Source: Microbacteriaceae bacterium
Lineage (GTDB): Bacteria; Actinomycetota; Actinomycetes; Actinomycetales; Microbacteriaceae
DNA: 37,360 nt
NCBI GenBank assembly: GCA_003852775.1
Contig: RDDZ01000104.1
Location: forward strand, 1-37,360
Direction: 5' to 3'
In this document: positions 7,524 through 15,237 of the stretch, piece after piece
How positions within the stretch are numbered: the stretch's first letter is position 1
How the letters are laid out: every line of letters begins with the position of its first letter
The notes under the pieces: model-generated
What the model was told of the DNA's origin: nothing
Databases searched by the model: none
The model's input: the letters and a program-made list of their open reading frames with translations, nothing else
Translations under genes and position numbers: made by a program

Positions 7524-7817
7524 ATGAACACGACGCTGACGCCCACGACGCGTCACACCACCCCGCCCCACGAGGCCGCGACCCGCTCGGTGCACGCCCC
7601 CGCGCGCACCCTCACGATCGTCGACCGCGCCGCGCTGCACCTCGGCATGGCGCTCATCCGCTGGGGCCGCCGCCCCGGACGGGAGCTCGCCCGCCACGAG
7701 CGGATCGCCAATGCGTTCGAGCTCGGGCTGCTCGAGCGCCAGCGCGAGGCCGAGCGTCTGCGCGCTGAGCAGGACCACGTCCACGCGCTGACCTACGCGG
7801 TCGGTCGCGTGCGATGA
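7524..7817 (+). CDS. Conserved-looking hypothetical protein, 97 residues
   Basis: The N-terminal ~30 residues are Thr/Pro/His-rich and probably disordered. A helix (IVDRAALHLGMALIRWGRRPG) follows, which could be amphipathic or membrane-associated, and the rest is a long Arg/Glu-rich helix (RERIANAFELGLLERQREAERLRAEQ as a pattern). It has no recognised domain and no catalytic motif. ATG 7524 has AGAGGA about 8 bases upstream. Small basic actinobacterial proteins of this type are usually annotated as hypothetical. A strong hairpin follows at 7844-7876. It probably shares a transcript with the mini-ORF. Confidence 0.65.
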   Translation: MNTTLTPTTRHTTPPHEAATRSVHAPARTLTIVDRAALHLGMALIRWGRRPGRELARHERIANAFELGLLERQREAERLRAEQDHVHALTYAVGRVR

Positions 7818-7843
7818 CGCTTCTGCCCAGCGGGACCACCATC

Positions 7844-7876
7844 GGGCCCGTCGTCGGATCCCCCGGCGACGGGCCC
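7844..7876 (+). terminator. Terminator-like hairpin after the 97-residue gene
   Basis: GGGCCCGTCG (7844-7853) pairs perfectly with CGACGGGCCC (7867-7876) around a 13-base loop, 26 bases after the stop codon at 7815-7817. No T run follows, but stem strength is high. Confidence 0.65.
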
Positions 7877-7952
7877 GCCGTGTGACCGGCCCGTTTCCCG
7901 GTCCCCGGCGTGCCCCGGGGTCGCTGTCGGTTCCCCGTGCGAGAGTCGTGGC

Positions 7953-8543
7953 GTGCCCCTGGACTTCACGGCGATCGACTTCGAGACCGCGAACGGATCC
8001 AGCGCGAGCGCGTGCTCGGTCGGCCTCGTGAAGGTGCGCGACGGCCAGGTCGTCGACCGCATCGGCTGGCTCATCCAGCCCCCGCCCGGCCACGACCACT
8101 TCGTCGAGTGGAACACGCGCATCCACGGCATCCGCGCCGCCGACGTCGTCGGGGCGCCCGGCTGGGTCGAGCAGCTGCCCGACCTCATGGAGTTCGCGGG
8201 CGACGACATCCTCGTCGCGCACAACGCGGGCTTCGACATGGGCGTCATCAAGTCGGCCTGCGCCGCGACGGGCCTGCCCGTGCCCGCCTACTCCTATATG
8301 TGCAGCCTGCAGCTCGCACGCAAGACCTACCACCTCGAGTCGTACCGTCTGCCGCTGGTCGCGATGGCTGTCGGCTTCGAGGACTTCCCGCACCACGACG
8401 CCGTCGCCGACGCCGAGGCGTGCGCCGCGATCATGGTGCACGCGGCCGACCGGCACGGCGCCGTCGACCTGCCCGGGCTCGCGGAGCTCGCCGGCATCCG
8501 CATCGCGTCGACGGTGCCGCCCGTGGTCGCCGTCGCGTCCTGA
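7953..8543 (+). CDS. DEDDh 3'-5' exonuclease (DnaQ/epsilon-like)
   Basis: 196 residues from GTG 7953. Exo I motif: IDFET with Asp9 and Glu11. Exo II: VAHNAGFDMGVI, Asp near residue 91. Exo III: HHDAVADAEA with the His and Asp typical of the DEDDh subgroup. The protein is a stand-alone exonuclease domain with no BRCT or polymerase part, like many actinobacterial DnaQ-like proteins that act in DNA repair or RNA processing; I cannot tell which. It is a single gene after the terminator at 7844-7876. The start has no clear ribosome binding site but gives a standard N-terminus directly before the Exo I strand. Confidence 0.9.
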   Translation: MPLDFTAIDFETANGSSASACSVGLVKVRDGQVVDRIGWLIQPPPGHDHFVEWNTRIHGIRAADVVGAPGWVEQLPDLMEFAGDDILVAHNAGFDMGVIKSACAATGLPVPAYSYMCSLQLARKTYHLESYRLPLVAMAVGFEDFPHHDAVADAEACAAIMVHAADRHGAVDLPGLAELAGIRIASTVPPVVAVAS

Positions 8544-8604
8544 CCCGCGTCGCCACCCCGGAGCGCGCGGGGACGCGTATCCTCGCAATCGAACGGAGGA
8601 GTCA

Positions 8605-8817
8605 ATGGCCGACACCATCCTGGGCCGCCTCTCGGGCGGCCCGCTCGACAAGCAGATCATCAAGCTCGACGCCACCTCTCTCGAGACGATCGACGACGAG
8701 CTCGTCCTGCCCTGGGACCAGGTGCAGCTCATCTACCGCCGTGCAGGCGAGGCCGAGAACACGGGGCCGGACGACGGCCCCACGACGGTGCCGTACCGCT
8801 TCGACTCCGAGATCTGA
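8605..8817 (+). CDS. Small acidic protein of unknown function, 70 residues
   Basis: The ribosome binding site is strong (CGGAGGAG, 5-7 bases before ATG 8605), and TATCCT at 8578-8583 is a likely -10. The protein is mixed alpha/beta (MADTILGRLSGG... KLDATSLETIDDELVLPWDQVQLIYRR) and ends in an acidic Gly/Pro/Asp-rich tail. I see no motif that names a family. It is close to the exonuclease gene (61 bp) but appears to have its own promoter. It is followed by a convergent gene. Confidence 0.7.
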   Translation: MADTILGRLSGGPLDKQIIKLDATSLETIDDELVLPWDQVQLIYRRAGEAENTGPDDGPTTVPYRFDSEI

Positions 8818-8845
8818 TCGCCTCCGCCGAGCCGCCGCCGCCCCA

Positions 8846-9319
8846 TCAGTCGGCGGCGCCGCGCGGCGGATGCAGCAGCAGCTCCGCACGCTCGTCGAGG
8901 TAGTCCGCGAGGGGCGTCGGCACGGCGCCGGGCGTCCACTCGACGGCGAGTCCGGCATCCGTCGCCGCGAGCGGAGGCTCGGGGGCGTCGAGGTCGAGCG
9001 GCCGGGCGTCGAGCACGATCGCCGTGCCCTCGCGGATGCCCGACTTGACCGCGAGCTGACGCAGCTCGTTGCGTCGCAGCGCCGTCGCCGAGCGGTGGTT
9101 CGGATGCGTGGGGCGCGTCACGACGAGCACCTCGCCCGTCGCGTACACGCGCCCCACGGCGTCGAGGCACAGGGCGCCGAGCCGCCACACCTCCCCCGCC
9201 GCGACCATCCGCGTGCCGCGGAAGCGGCGTTCGACGAGCTCGACGCGCGTCTCGGTGGGCGCCGGGGCGGCACCGAGCGCGGCGACCACCCGCTCGATCG
9301 TCGCGCGTGCATCCGTCAT
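8846..9319 (-). CDS. Unknown conserved-looking protein, 157 residues
   Basis: From ATG 9319 the product begins MTDARATIERVVAALGA. An Arg-rich centre is followed by beta-rich segments (WRLGALCLDAVGRVYATGEVLVV), and the C-terminus ends ADYLDERAELLLHPPRGAAD. Similar proteins in Microbacteriaceae are sometimes labelled glutaminase, but I see no serine-lyase or other catalytic motif that supports enzyme activity. The frame continues upstream to 9370 through a palindromic repeat, which makes that longer start unlikely; GGGGTGATG before 9319 serves as ribosome binding site. Convergent with the 70-residue gene. Confidence 0.7.
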   Translation of the reverse strand: MTDARATIERVVAALGAAPAPTETRVELVERRFRGTRMVAAGEVWRLGALCLDAVGRVYATGEVLVVTRPTHPNHRSATALRRNELRQLAVKSGIREGTAIVLDARPLDLDAPEPPLAATDAGLAVEWTPGAVPTPLADYLDERAELLLHPPRGAAD

Positions 9320-9370
9320 GCCATCACCCCGCGGGGACGCTACCACCCGGTGCAGCGGGAGAAACGGCAA

Positions 9371-9398
9371 CGGGGCGGGAGTCGTTTCTCCCGCCCCG
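9371..9398. repeat. Palindromic repeat element / terminator after mmsA (copy A)
   Basis: An 11-bp perfect stem, CGGGGCGGGAG (9371-9381) and CTCCCGCCCCG (9388-9398), surrounds the loop TCGTTT. It begins 26 bases past the mmsA stop codon. The inner 22 bases are the exact reverse complement of the element at 12939-12960, so this is a member of a dispersed palindrome family as well as a likely terminator. A partial copy (GCGGGAGAAACGG) sits at about 9356-9368. Confidence 0.75.
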
Positions 9399-9424
9399 TC
9401 GTCACGGCTCCAGCCGCGCCACGA

Positions 9425-10921
9425 TCAGCCGTTCTGGGGGAAGCCCAGGTTGATGCCGCCGTGCGAGGGGTCGAGCCAACGCGAGGTCACGGCCTTCTCG
9501 CGCGTGAAGAAGCGGATCGCGTCGGGGCCGTAGGCCTTCGTGTCGCCGAAGAGCGAGTCCTTCCAGCCACCGAACGAGTAGTAGCCGACCGGCACGGGGA
9601 TCGGCACGTTGATGCCGACCATGCCGACCTGCACCTCGCGCTGGAAGCGACGCGCGGCGCCGCCGTCGTTGGTGAAGATCGCGGTGCCGTTGCCGTACTT
9701 GCCGTTGTTGATGAGCTCGAGGCCCTCCTCGTACGACTGCACGCGCACGACCGAGAGCACCGGTCCGAAGATCTCGTCGGTGTAGACCTTCGAGCTCGTC
9801 GGCACCTTGTCGATGAGGGTCGGCCCGAGCCAGAAGCCGTCGGCCTCGCCGTCGATCTCGACGCCGCGGCCGTCGACCACGAGCTCCGCGCCGTCCTCGA
9901 CAGCCACGTCGAGGTAGCCGGCGACCTTGTCGCGGTGCTCGCGCGTGATGAGCGGGCCCATGTCGCAATTGCGGGTGCCGTCGCCGACCTTGAGGGTCGC
10001 CATGCGCTCCTTGACCTTGGCGATGAGCTCGTCCGCGACGGGCTCGACGGCGACGACGACCGAGATCGCCATGCAGCGCTCGCCCGCCGAGCCGAAGCCC
10101 GCGTTGACGGCCGAGTCGGCGACGAGGTCGAGGTCGGCGTCGGGGAGGACGAGCATGTGGTTCTTCGCGCCGCCGAGGGCCTGCACGCGCTTGCCAGCGG
10201 CGGTGCCGCGCTCGTACACGTACTTGGCGATGGGGGTCGAGCCGACGAACGAGACCGACGTGACGTCCGCATGCTCGAGGATCGTGTCGACGGCCTCCTT
10301 GTCGCCGTTGACGACGTTGAACACGCCGTCGGGCAGGCCGGCCTCCTTGAGCGCCTCCGCCATCCAGATGGAGGCGGTCGGGTCCTTCTCGGAGGGCTTG
10401 AGCACGACGGTGTTGCCCGCCGCGATCGCGATCGGGAAGAACCACATCGGGACCATGGCCGGGAAGTTGAAGGGGCTGATGATGCCCACGACGCCGACGG
10501 GCTGACGCACCGAGTAGACGTCGACGCCCGTCGACACGTTCTCGGAGTACTCGCCCTTGAGCAGGTGCGGGATGCCGCACGCGAAGTCGACGACCTCGAG
10601 GCCGCGGGCGATCTCGCCGAGGGCGTCGGAGGTCACCTTGCCGTGCTCGGCGGTGAGGATCGCGGCGAGCTCCTGCTTGCGCGCGTTGAGGATCTCGCGG
10701 AAGGCGAAGAGCACCGCCTGGCGCTTCGCGAGGCTCGTGTCGGCCCAGCCGGGGAGGGCGGCCTTGGCTGCCGCGACGGCGTGGTTCACGTCCGCGACGG
10801 AGGCCAGGCGCACCTCCTTCTGGACGACGCCCTTCGCGGGGTTGTAGACGGGTGCGGTGCGGGTCGAGTCGCCGGTGAATACGGCACCGCCCACCCAGTG
10901 GTCGAGGATCTCTGCAGCCAT
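9425..10921 (-). CDS. mmsA: CoA-acylating methylmalonate-semialdehyde dehydrogenase
   Basis: 498 residues from ATG 10921. Aldehyde dehydrogenase fold with the MmsA features: early FNFPAMVPMWFFP segment, NAD-binding GSTPIAKYVYERG, GGAKNHMLVLPDAD, and the catalytic cysteine in GSAGERCMAIS. MmsA oxidises methylmalonate or malonate semialdehyde to propionyl-CoA or acetyl-CoA using NAD and CoA, in valine, thymine or inositol catabolism. No iol or valine pathway genes are beside it, so the pathway is not clear from context. AGGAG lies very close (1 base) before ATG 10921; ATG 10945, eight codons upstream, just after an AT-rich promoter-like stretch, is a real alternative. Confidence 0.93.
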   Translation of the reverse strand: MAAEILDHWVGGAVFTGDSTRTAPVYNPAKGVVQKEVRLASVADVNHAVAAAKAALPGWADTSLAKRQAVLFAFREILNARKQELAAILTAEHGKVTSDALGEIARGLEVVDFACGIPHLLKGEYSENVSTGVDVYSVRQPVGVVGIISPFNFPAMVPMWFFPIAIAAGNTVVLKPSEKDPTASIWMAEALKEAGLPDGVFNVVNGDKEAVDTILEHADVTSVSFVGSTPIAKYVYERGTAAGKRVQALGGAKNHMLVLPDADLDLVADSAVNAGFGSAGERCMAISVVVAVEPVADELIAKVKERMATLKVGDGTRNCDMGPLITREHRDKVAGYLDVAVEDGAELVVDGRGVEIDGEADGFWLGPTLIDKVPTSSKVYTDEIFGPVLSVVRVQSYEEGLELINNGKYGNGTAIFTNDGGAARRFQREVQVGMVGINVPIPVPVGYYSFGGWKDSLFGDTKAYGPDAIRFFTREKAVTSRWLDPSHGGINLGFPQNG

Positions 10922-10940
10922 GCTCCTGAGGCTACTCGTA

Positions 10941-10965
10941 GACATTTCGTTAACATTTTCCGTTC
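10941..10965 (-). promoter_or_regulatory. AT-rich promoter/operator region of mmsA
   Basis: This is one of the few AT-rich stretches in the area. On the plus strand ACATTT occurs twice with an 11-base period (10942-10947 and 10953-10958) around GTTAAC. It directly precedes the alternative ATG at 10945 and could hold a -10 element or tandem half-sites for a regulator. Confidence 0.35.
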
Positions 10966-11129
10966 CAGTGCGAGTGTTCAGCAGGCCCGTGATCTCGGGC
11001 GGAAATGTGCTTCGTGACCCCTGTTCTCGGGGTGCGCCGGCATCCGCTCGGGGGCCGTCGTGTCGTCGCTGTGCGGATGCTGCGGCCCGTCGCCGCGGGG
11101 ATGTCGGCGGCCACTGCGACACTGGCCGC

Positions 11130-12515
11130 ATGGACGCTCTCCTCCCCCTGCTCATCGGTCTCGTGATCGGCCTCGTCGTCGGCGCCGTCGCGGCGGCCCT
11201 CGTCGTGCGCTCGCGCAGCGGATCGGGACAGGCGGACGCGGCGGTGCTCGAGGCGCGCCATCAGGCCGTCGTCGCCGAGGTGCGCGCGCAGGAGGCGGCG
11301 GTGCGCGCGGAGGTCGAGCGCGACCTCGCGGCGGCCCAGGCATCCCTCGCGGGCCTGCGCGAGCAGCTCGAGCTCGCCCAGGAGCGTTACGGCGAGCTCG
11401 TCGCGCAGCAGCGCGAGGAGGCGAAGAAGCGCGAGAGCGCGGCCGCGGCCGAGCACAAGGTGCTGCAGGAGCTCGCGCCCGTCAAGGAGACTCTTACCGC
11501 GATGCAGCGCAAGGTCGTCGAGCTCGAGGCGCAGCGCGCGCAGCAGCACGGCGAGCTGAGCCAGCAGCTGAGGACGGCGACCGAGTCGGAGGAGCGTCTG
11601 CGTCAGACCGCCGAGCAGCTCGCGAGCGCGCTCCGCAACAACGCGACGCGCGGCGTGTGGGGCGAGACCCAGCTGCGCACCCTCGTCGAGTCGGCCGGCC
11701 TGCTCAACCGCGTCGACTTCTCCGTGCAGGAGACGATCACCTCCGAGAGCGGCACGCGACGCCCCGACATGGTCATCAAGCTCCCCGGCGGCAAGTCGAT
11801 CCCGGTCGACGCCAAGGTGCCCTACAACTCGTTCATCGAGGCGAGCGCGATCCCCGCGACGGCCACGGGCGAGCAGGAGGCCCAGCGCAACCGCCTGCTC
11901 GCGGCCCACGCCAAGCAGGTGCGCAGCCACGTCGACGCGCTCGCGTCCAAGTCGTACTGGACGGGCCTCGAGGCGAGCCCCGACTTCACGATCGCGTTCA
12001 TCCCCAACGAGCCGCTCCTCGCCGCCGCGATGGAGACCGACCCGAACCTCATGGACTACGCGTTCTCGAAGCGCATCATCCTCGCCAACCCGGGCACCCT
12101 GTGGGCCCTGCTCAAGACGATCGCCTTCACGTGGCAGCAGGAGGTGCTCACTGAGGACGCGAAGCGCCTCTTCGACATCGGCAAGGAGCTCTACGGCCGC
12201 CTCGCCACGCTCTCGGAGCATGCCGACAAGCTGCGCGGCGCGATCGAGTCGACCGTGAACCACTACAACAAGTTCGCGGCCTCGCTTGAGCAGCGCGTCC
12301 TCGTGACCGCGCGCCGGCTCGACGCCCTCGACGAGTCCAAGGTCATCGGCGAGCCCCGCATTATCGAGGAGACCCCGCGGCACCTCACGCAGGCCGAGTT
12401 CGCCGTGCTCGACGAGCTCGGCGCCGCCCGCCCCGAGATCGACCCCGCGGTGGCGACGCCCGCGGTCGAGGCGGATGCCGCATCCGAGGAGGACGACGAG
12501 GCGCAGACCGCCTGA
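11130..12515 (+). CDS. rmuC: DNA recombination protein RmuC
   Basis: 461 residues. An N-terminal membrane helix (about residues 4-27, LLPLLIGLVIGLVVGAV) is followed by a long Ala/Glu/Arg-rich coiled coil to about residue 170. The conserved RmuC nuclease-like core starts at RGVWGETQLRTLVE and includes RRPDMVIKLPGGKSIPVDAKVPY, FIPNEPLLAAAM and the ANPGTLWALLKTIAFTWQQE block. RmuC limits recombination at inverted repeats in E. coli. An acidic tail ends the protein. The longer upstream frame is rejected because ATG 11130 gives the membrane anchor at the N-terminus and a GACACT hexamer ends 6 bases before it. Confidence 0.95.
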   Translation: MDALLPLLIGLVIGLVVGAVAAALVVRSRSGSGQADAAVLEARHQAVVAEVRAQEAAVRAEVERDLAAAQASLAGLREQLELAQERYGELVAQQREEAKKRESAAAAEHKVLQELAPVKETLTAMQRKVVELEAQRAQQHGELSQQLRTATESEERLRQTAEQLASALRNNATRGVWGETQLRTLVESAGLLNRVDFSVQETITSESGTRRPDMVIKLPGGKSIPVDAKVPYNSFIEASAIPATATGEQEAQRNRLLAAHAKQVRSHVDALASKSYWTGLEASPDFTIAFIPNEPLLAAAMETDPNLMDYAFSKRIILANPGTLWALLKTIAFTWQQEVLTEDAKRLFDIGKELYGRLATLSEHADKLRGAIESTVNHYNKFAASLEQRVLVTARRLDALDESKVIGEPRIIEETPRHLTQAEFAVLDELGAARPEIDPAVATPAVEADAASEEDDEAQTA

Positions 12516-12593
12516 CGGCTCGGCGCCCGGGCGGGGGTCGGCATCCCGCGTCGTGCGTCGGGGCCGGTCGAGGGTAGGGGCGGTCGAGGGCCA

Positions 12594-12660
12594 GGGCGCG
12601 GGTCAGGCGTTCGTCGGTCTCGATACACCGCCGCTGCGCGGCGGCACTCGACCAGCGGTG
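12594..12660 (+). repeat. 67-base direct repeat, copy 1 (REP-like)
   Basis: Matches 13005-13071 at 65 of 67 positions by eye. The core is GGTCTCGATACA followed by a tight hairpin CCGCCGC-TGC-GCGGCGG and then CACTCGACCAGCGG. This layout resembles repetitive extragenic palindromes of Microbacteriaceae. Confidence 0.75.
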
Positions 12661-12858
12661 TGTGGCGGAGGCCCCTCGATCAGCCGCGAACGACCCCGGC
12701 GCGCCACCAGTCGAGAACGGTCCCGCCTCCCGACCTCACTGGGGTCGAGCAGCCGCGGACGTACAAACACCGCGGCAGGCCCGCCCCGCTCTCGCGCGGC
12801 GGGAGAAACCGCGCCATCGGCGGGAGCAGCGGCGGCACCGGGCGGTGAACCGTGCATG

Positions 12859-12882
12859 CGGCGGGAGTGGCTTCTCCCGCCG
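12859..12882. repeat. Palindromic repeat, copy B
   Basis: CGGCGGGAG (12859-12867), loop TGGCTT, CTCCCGCCG (12874-12882): the same 9-bp stem as the copy at 12938-12961 but with a variant loop. Confidence 0.7.
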
Positions 12883-12937
12883 GGTGTCGGGTTCGTCGCC
12901 CGCTGGGCGCCGCGCAGCGGCGGGAGAAAGGTTCACA

Positions 12938-12961
12938 CGGCGGGAGAAACGACTCCCGCCG
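12938..12961. repeat. Palindromic repeat, copy C
   Basis: CGGCGGGAG (12938-12946), loop AAACGA, CTCCCGCCG (12953-12961). Its central 22 bases equal the reverse complement of 9374-9395, downstream of mmsA. Confidence 0.75.
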
Positions 12962-13004
12962 CGTGGGCACTTCTCCCGCCGAAAGCCGTGCACACCCGGT
13001 GACC

Positions 13005-13071
13005 GGGCGCGGGTCAGGCATCCGTCGGTCTCGATACACCGCCGCTGCGCGGCGGCACTCGACCAGCGGTG
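13005..13071 (+). repeat. 67-base direct repeat, copy 2, with adjoining partial copy
   Basis: Second copy of the 12594-12660 repeat, two substitutions apart. A partial third copy (GCGGCACTCGACCAGCGGTGG) follows at 13081-13101, ending 13 bases before the ABC exporter stop codon, so the cluster may also act as its terminator. Confidence 0.75.
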
Positions 13072-13113
13072 GGCGGCGCGGCGGCACTCGACCAGCGGTG
13101 GACCGCGCCGCCG

Positions 13114-15237
13114 CTACTCCGCCTCCGGGGCCCCTGCCTCCTCCGCAAGCGCCTCCTGCACGATGGCACCCGTCGTCGGCACCGGGCCGGTGACCGCGGC
13201 GACGACGTCGGCATCCGGCTCCTCGTCGGCGAGCGGGGCCTCGAACTGGGCTTCGTAGAGGCGCGCGTAGGCACCTTCCGCGGCGAGCAGCTCGTCGTGC
13301 GTGCCCTGCTCGACGATGGCGCCGTCCTCCATCACGAGGATGAGGTCGGCGTCGCGGATCGTCGAGAGGCGGTGCGCGATCACGAACGACGTGCGGTCGC
13401 GCCGCAGGGCGCTCATCGCCCGCTGCACGAGCAACTCGGTGCGGGTGTCGACCGACGAGGTGGCCTCGTCGAGGATGAGCACGCTCGGCTTCGCGAGGAA
13501 CGCCCGCGCGATCGTGATGAGCTGCTTCTCCCCCGCGGAGACGTTGCCGCCCTCGTCGTCGAGCACCGTGTCGTAGCCGTCCGGCAGCGCGTGCACGAAG
13601 CGGTCCACGTAGGCGGCCGTCGCGGCGGCCATGATCTCCTCCTCCGTGGCATCCGGTCGGCCGTACGCGATGTTGTCGCGGATGGTGCCGCCGAACAGCC
13701 AGGTGTCCTGCAGCACCATGCCCGTGCGGCCGCGGAGGTCGTCGCGCGTCATGCGGCGGGTGTCGACCCCGTCGAGCGTGATGCGGCCGGCGTCGGGGTC
13801 GTAGAACCGCATGATGAGGTTCACGAGCGTCGTCTTGCCCGCACCCGTGGGGCCGACGATCGCGACGGTCTGCCCCGGCTCTGCCACGAGCGAGAGATGC
13901 TGGATGAGCGGCTTCTCCGGGTCGTACGAGAACGAGACGTCCTCGAACGCGAGACGCCCGGTCGCGTTCGCGGGGGTGTCGGCGGGCTCGGGATCCGGCG
14001 TCTGCTCGTCGGCGTCGAGCAGCTCGAACACGCGCTCGGCGGAGGCGACGCCCGACTGCAGCAGGTTCGCCATCGACCCGAGCTGCGAGAGCGGCTGAGT
14101 GAACTGGCGCGAGTACTGGATGAACGCCTGAACGTCGCCGAGGCGCATCGTGCCGTTCGCGACGAACAGGCCGCCGACGACGGCGACCGCGACGTAGACG
14201 AGGTTCCCCACGAACATCGTCGCGGGCATGATGATGCCGCTGATGAACTGGGCGCCGAAGCTCGCCCGGAAGAGCTCCTGGTTCTTCGCGTCGAAGCGCG
14301 CCTGCACCTCGCGGTGGCGGCCGAACACCTTGACGAGCGAGTGGCCCGTGTAGCCCTCTTCGATCTGCGCGTTGAGCTCGCCCGTGTGCGTCCACTGCGC
14401 CACGAAGAGCTTCTGCGAGCGCTTCGCGACGGCGATCGTGATGCCGAGGGTCACCGGGATCGCGATGAGCGCGATGAGCGCGAGCCACGGCGAGATGACG
14501 AACATCATCACGACGACGCCGATGACGGTCAGCAGCGAGGTGAGCAGCTGCGACAGCGTCTGCTGGAGGCTCTGCGAGATGTTGTCTATGTCGTTCGTGA
14601 CGCGGCTCAGCAGCTCGCCGCGCGGCATCCGGTCGAAGTACTTGAGCGGCAGGCGGTGGATCTTCGCCTCGACGTCGCGCCGCAGCCGCAGCACGGTGCG
14701 CTGCGTGATGCCGTTGAGCACGAAGCCCTGCAGCCACATGAAGAGGGAGCTCAGCACGTAGAGCACGAGCACGATGCCGAGTACGAGCGCGAGGGCCGAG
14801 AAGTCGATGCCCTCGCCCGGCCGCAGTGTCATGTTCTGCAGCATCTCGGCCTGGGTCTCGTCGCCGGACGCCACGAGCTGCTCGATCACCTGCTCCTTGG
14901 TGACGCCCTCGGGCAGCTGCGACGAGATGACGCCCTCGAAGATGAGGTTGGTCGCCTCGCCGAGCACCTTCGGCCCGATGACGCTCAGGATGACGCCGAT
15001 CGTGCCGAGCAGGATCACGAACCACACGCCGACGCGTTCGGGGCGCAGCCGGCCGATGAGCCGCTTCGCGGACGGCCCGAACGACATGGCCTTCTCGGCG
15101 GGCATGCCCATGCCCCCGAAGGGTCCGCCGCTGTGGCCCCCGCCGGGCCCGGGGCGGCGCGCGGGCGCCGCGGTCGGAGCGGATGCCGTGGTCGTCTCCG
15201 GCTCGGAGCCGCCCTGGGACTTCTGCCCGGCGCTCAC
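13114..15237 (-). CDS. ABC exporter half-transporter, catalytically competent subunit
   Basis: 707 residues: a Gly/Pro/Ser-rich N-terminal tail (1-50), six membrane helices (about 70-400) and an ATP-binding domain (about 435-670). Walker A GPTGAGKTT, signature NVSAGEKQ (non-canonical, not LSGGQ), Walker B ILDEATSSVD with catalytic Glu591, and H-loop His622. A ~70-residue insertion between the first two helices is probably extracellular. The GTG start at 15237 overlaps the stop of the upstream partner by 4 bases (GTGA). The pair matches heterodimeric type IV exporters such as LmrCD, TM287/288 or YheHI. Substrate is unknown; drugs, lipids or peptides are typical. A poorly conserved acidic tail follows the ATPase domain. 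Confidence 0.93.
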   Translation of the reverse strand: MSAGQKSQGGSEPETTTASAPTAAPARRPGPGGGHSGGPFGGMGMPAEKAMSFGPSAKRLIGRLRPERVGVWFVILLGTIGVILSVIGPKVLGEATNLIFEGVISSQLPEGVTKEQVIEQLVASGDETQAEMLQNMTLRPGEGIDFSALALVLGIVLVLYVLSSLFMWLQGFVLNGITQRTVLRLRRDVEAKIHRLPLKYFDRMPRGELLSRVTNDIDNISQSLQQTLSQLLTSLLTVIGVVVMMFVISPWLALIALIAIPVTLGITIAVAKRSQKLFVAQWTHTGELNAQIEEGYTGHSLVKVFGRHREVQARFDAKNQELFRASFGAQFISGIIMPATMFVGNLVYVAVAVVGGLFVANGTMRLGDVQAFIQYSRQFTQPLSQLGSMANLLQSGVASAERVFELLDADEQTPDPEPADTPANATGRLAFEDVSFSYDPEKPLIQHLSLVAEPGQTVAIVGPTGAGKTTLVNLIMRFYDPDAGRITLDGVDTRRMTRDDLRGRTGMVLQDTWLFGGTIRDNIAYGRPDATEEEIMAAATAAYVDRFVHALPDGYDTVLDDEGGNVSAGEKQLITIARAFLAKPSVLILDEATSSVDTRTELLVQRAMSALRRDRTSFVIAHRLSTIRDADLILVMEDGAIVEQGTHDELLAAEGAYARLYEAQFEAPLADEEPDADVVAAVTGPVPTTGAIVQEALAEEAGAPEAE

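Larger units (their letters stand above)
12516..13113. other. Repeat-rich non-coding interval between rmuC and the ABC exporter
   Basis: About 600 bases with no credible gene; the open frames across it are Arg/Pro-rich and change composition with each repeat. It contains two near-identical 67-base direct repeats, at least two complete GGCGGGAG/CTCCCGCC palindromes, and several half copies of GGCGGGAGAA (near 12798, 12818, 12919) or TTCTCCCGCC (near 12971). Spacing between copies is irregular. Confidence 0.75.

Noticed and set aside
7910-11017. Very long plus-strand open frame (over 1000 codons) opposite mmsA and through the exonuclease gene
   Set aside because: It is a product of extreme third-position GC; the translation is Arg/His/Asp-rich, low in hydrophobic order, and conflicts with clear genes on both strands.
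12790-12985. Regularly appearing GGCGGGAGAA units as a CRISPR array
   Set aside because: Copies are about 10-12 bases, occur in both orientations and at irregular distances, and there are no cas genes.
12475-13002. Open frames in the repeat cluster as possible small genes
   Set aside because: They have no ribosome binding sites, are Arg/Pro-rich, and their residues simply follow the repeated palindromes.
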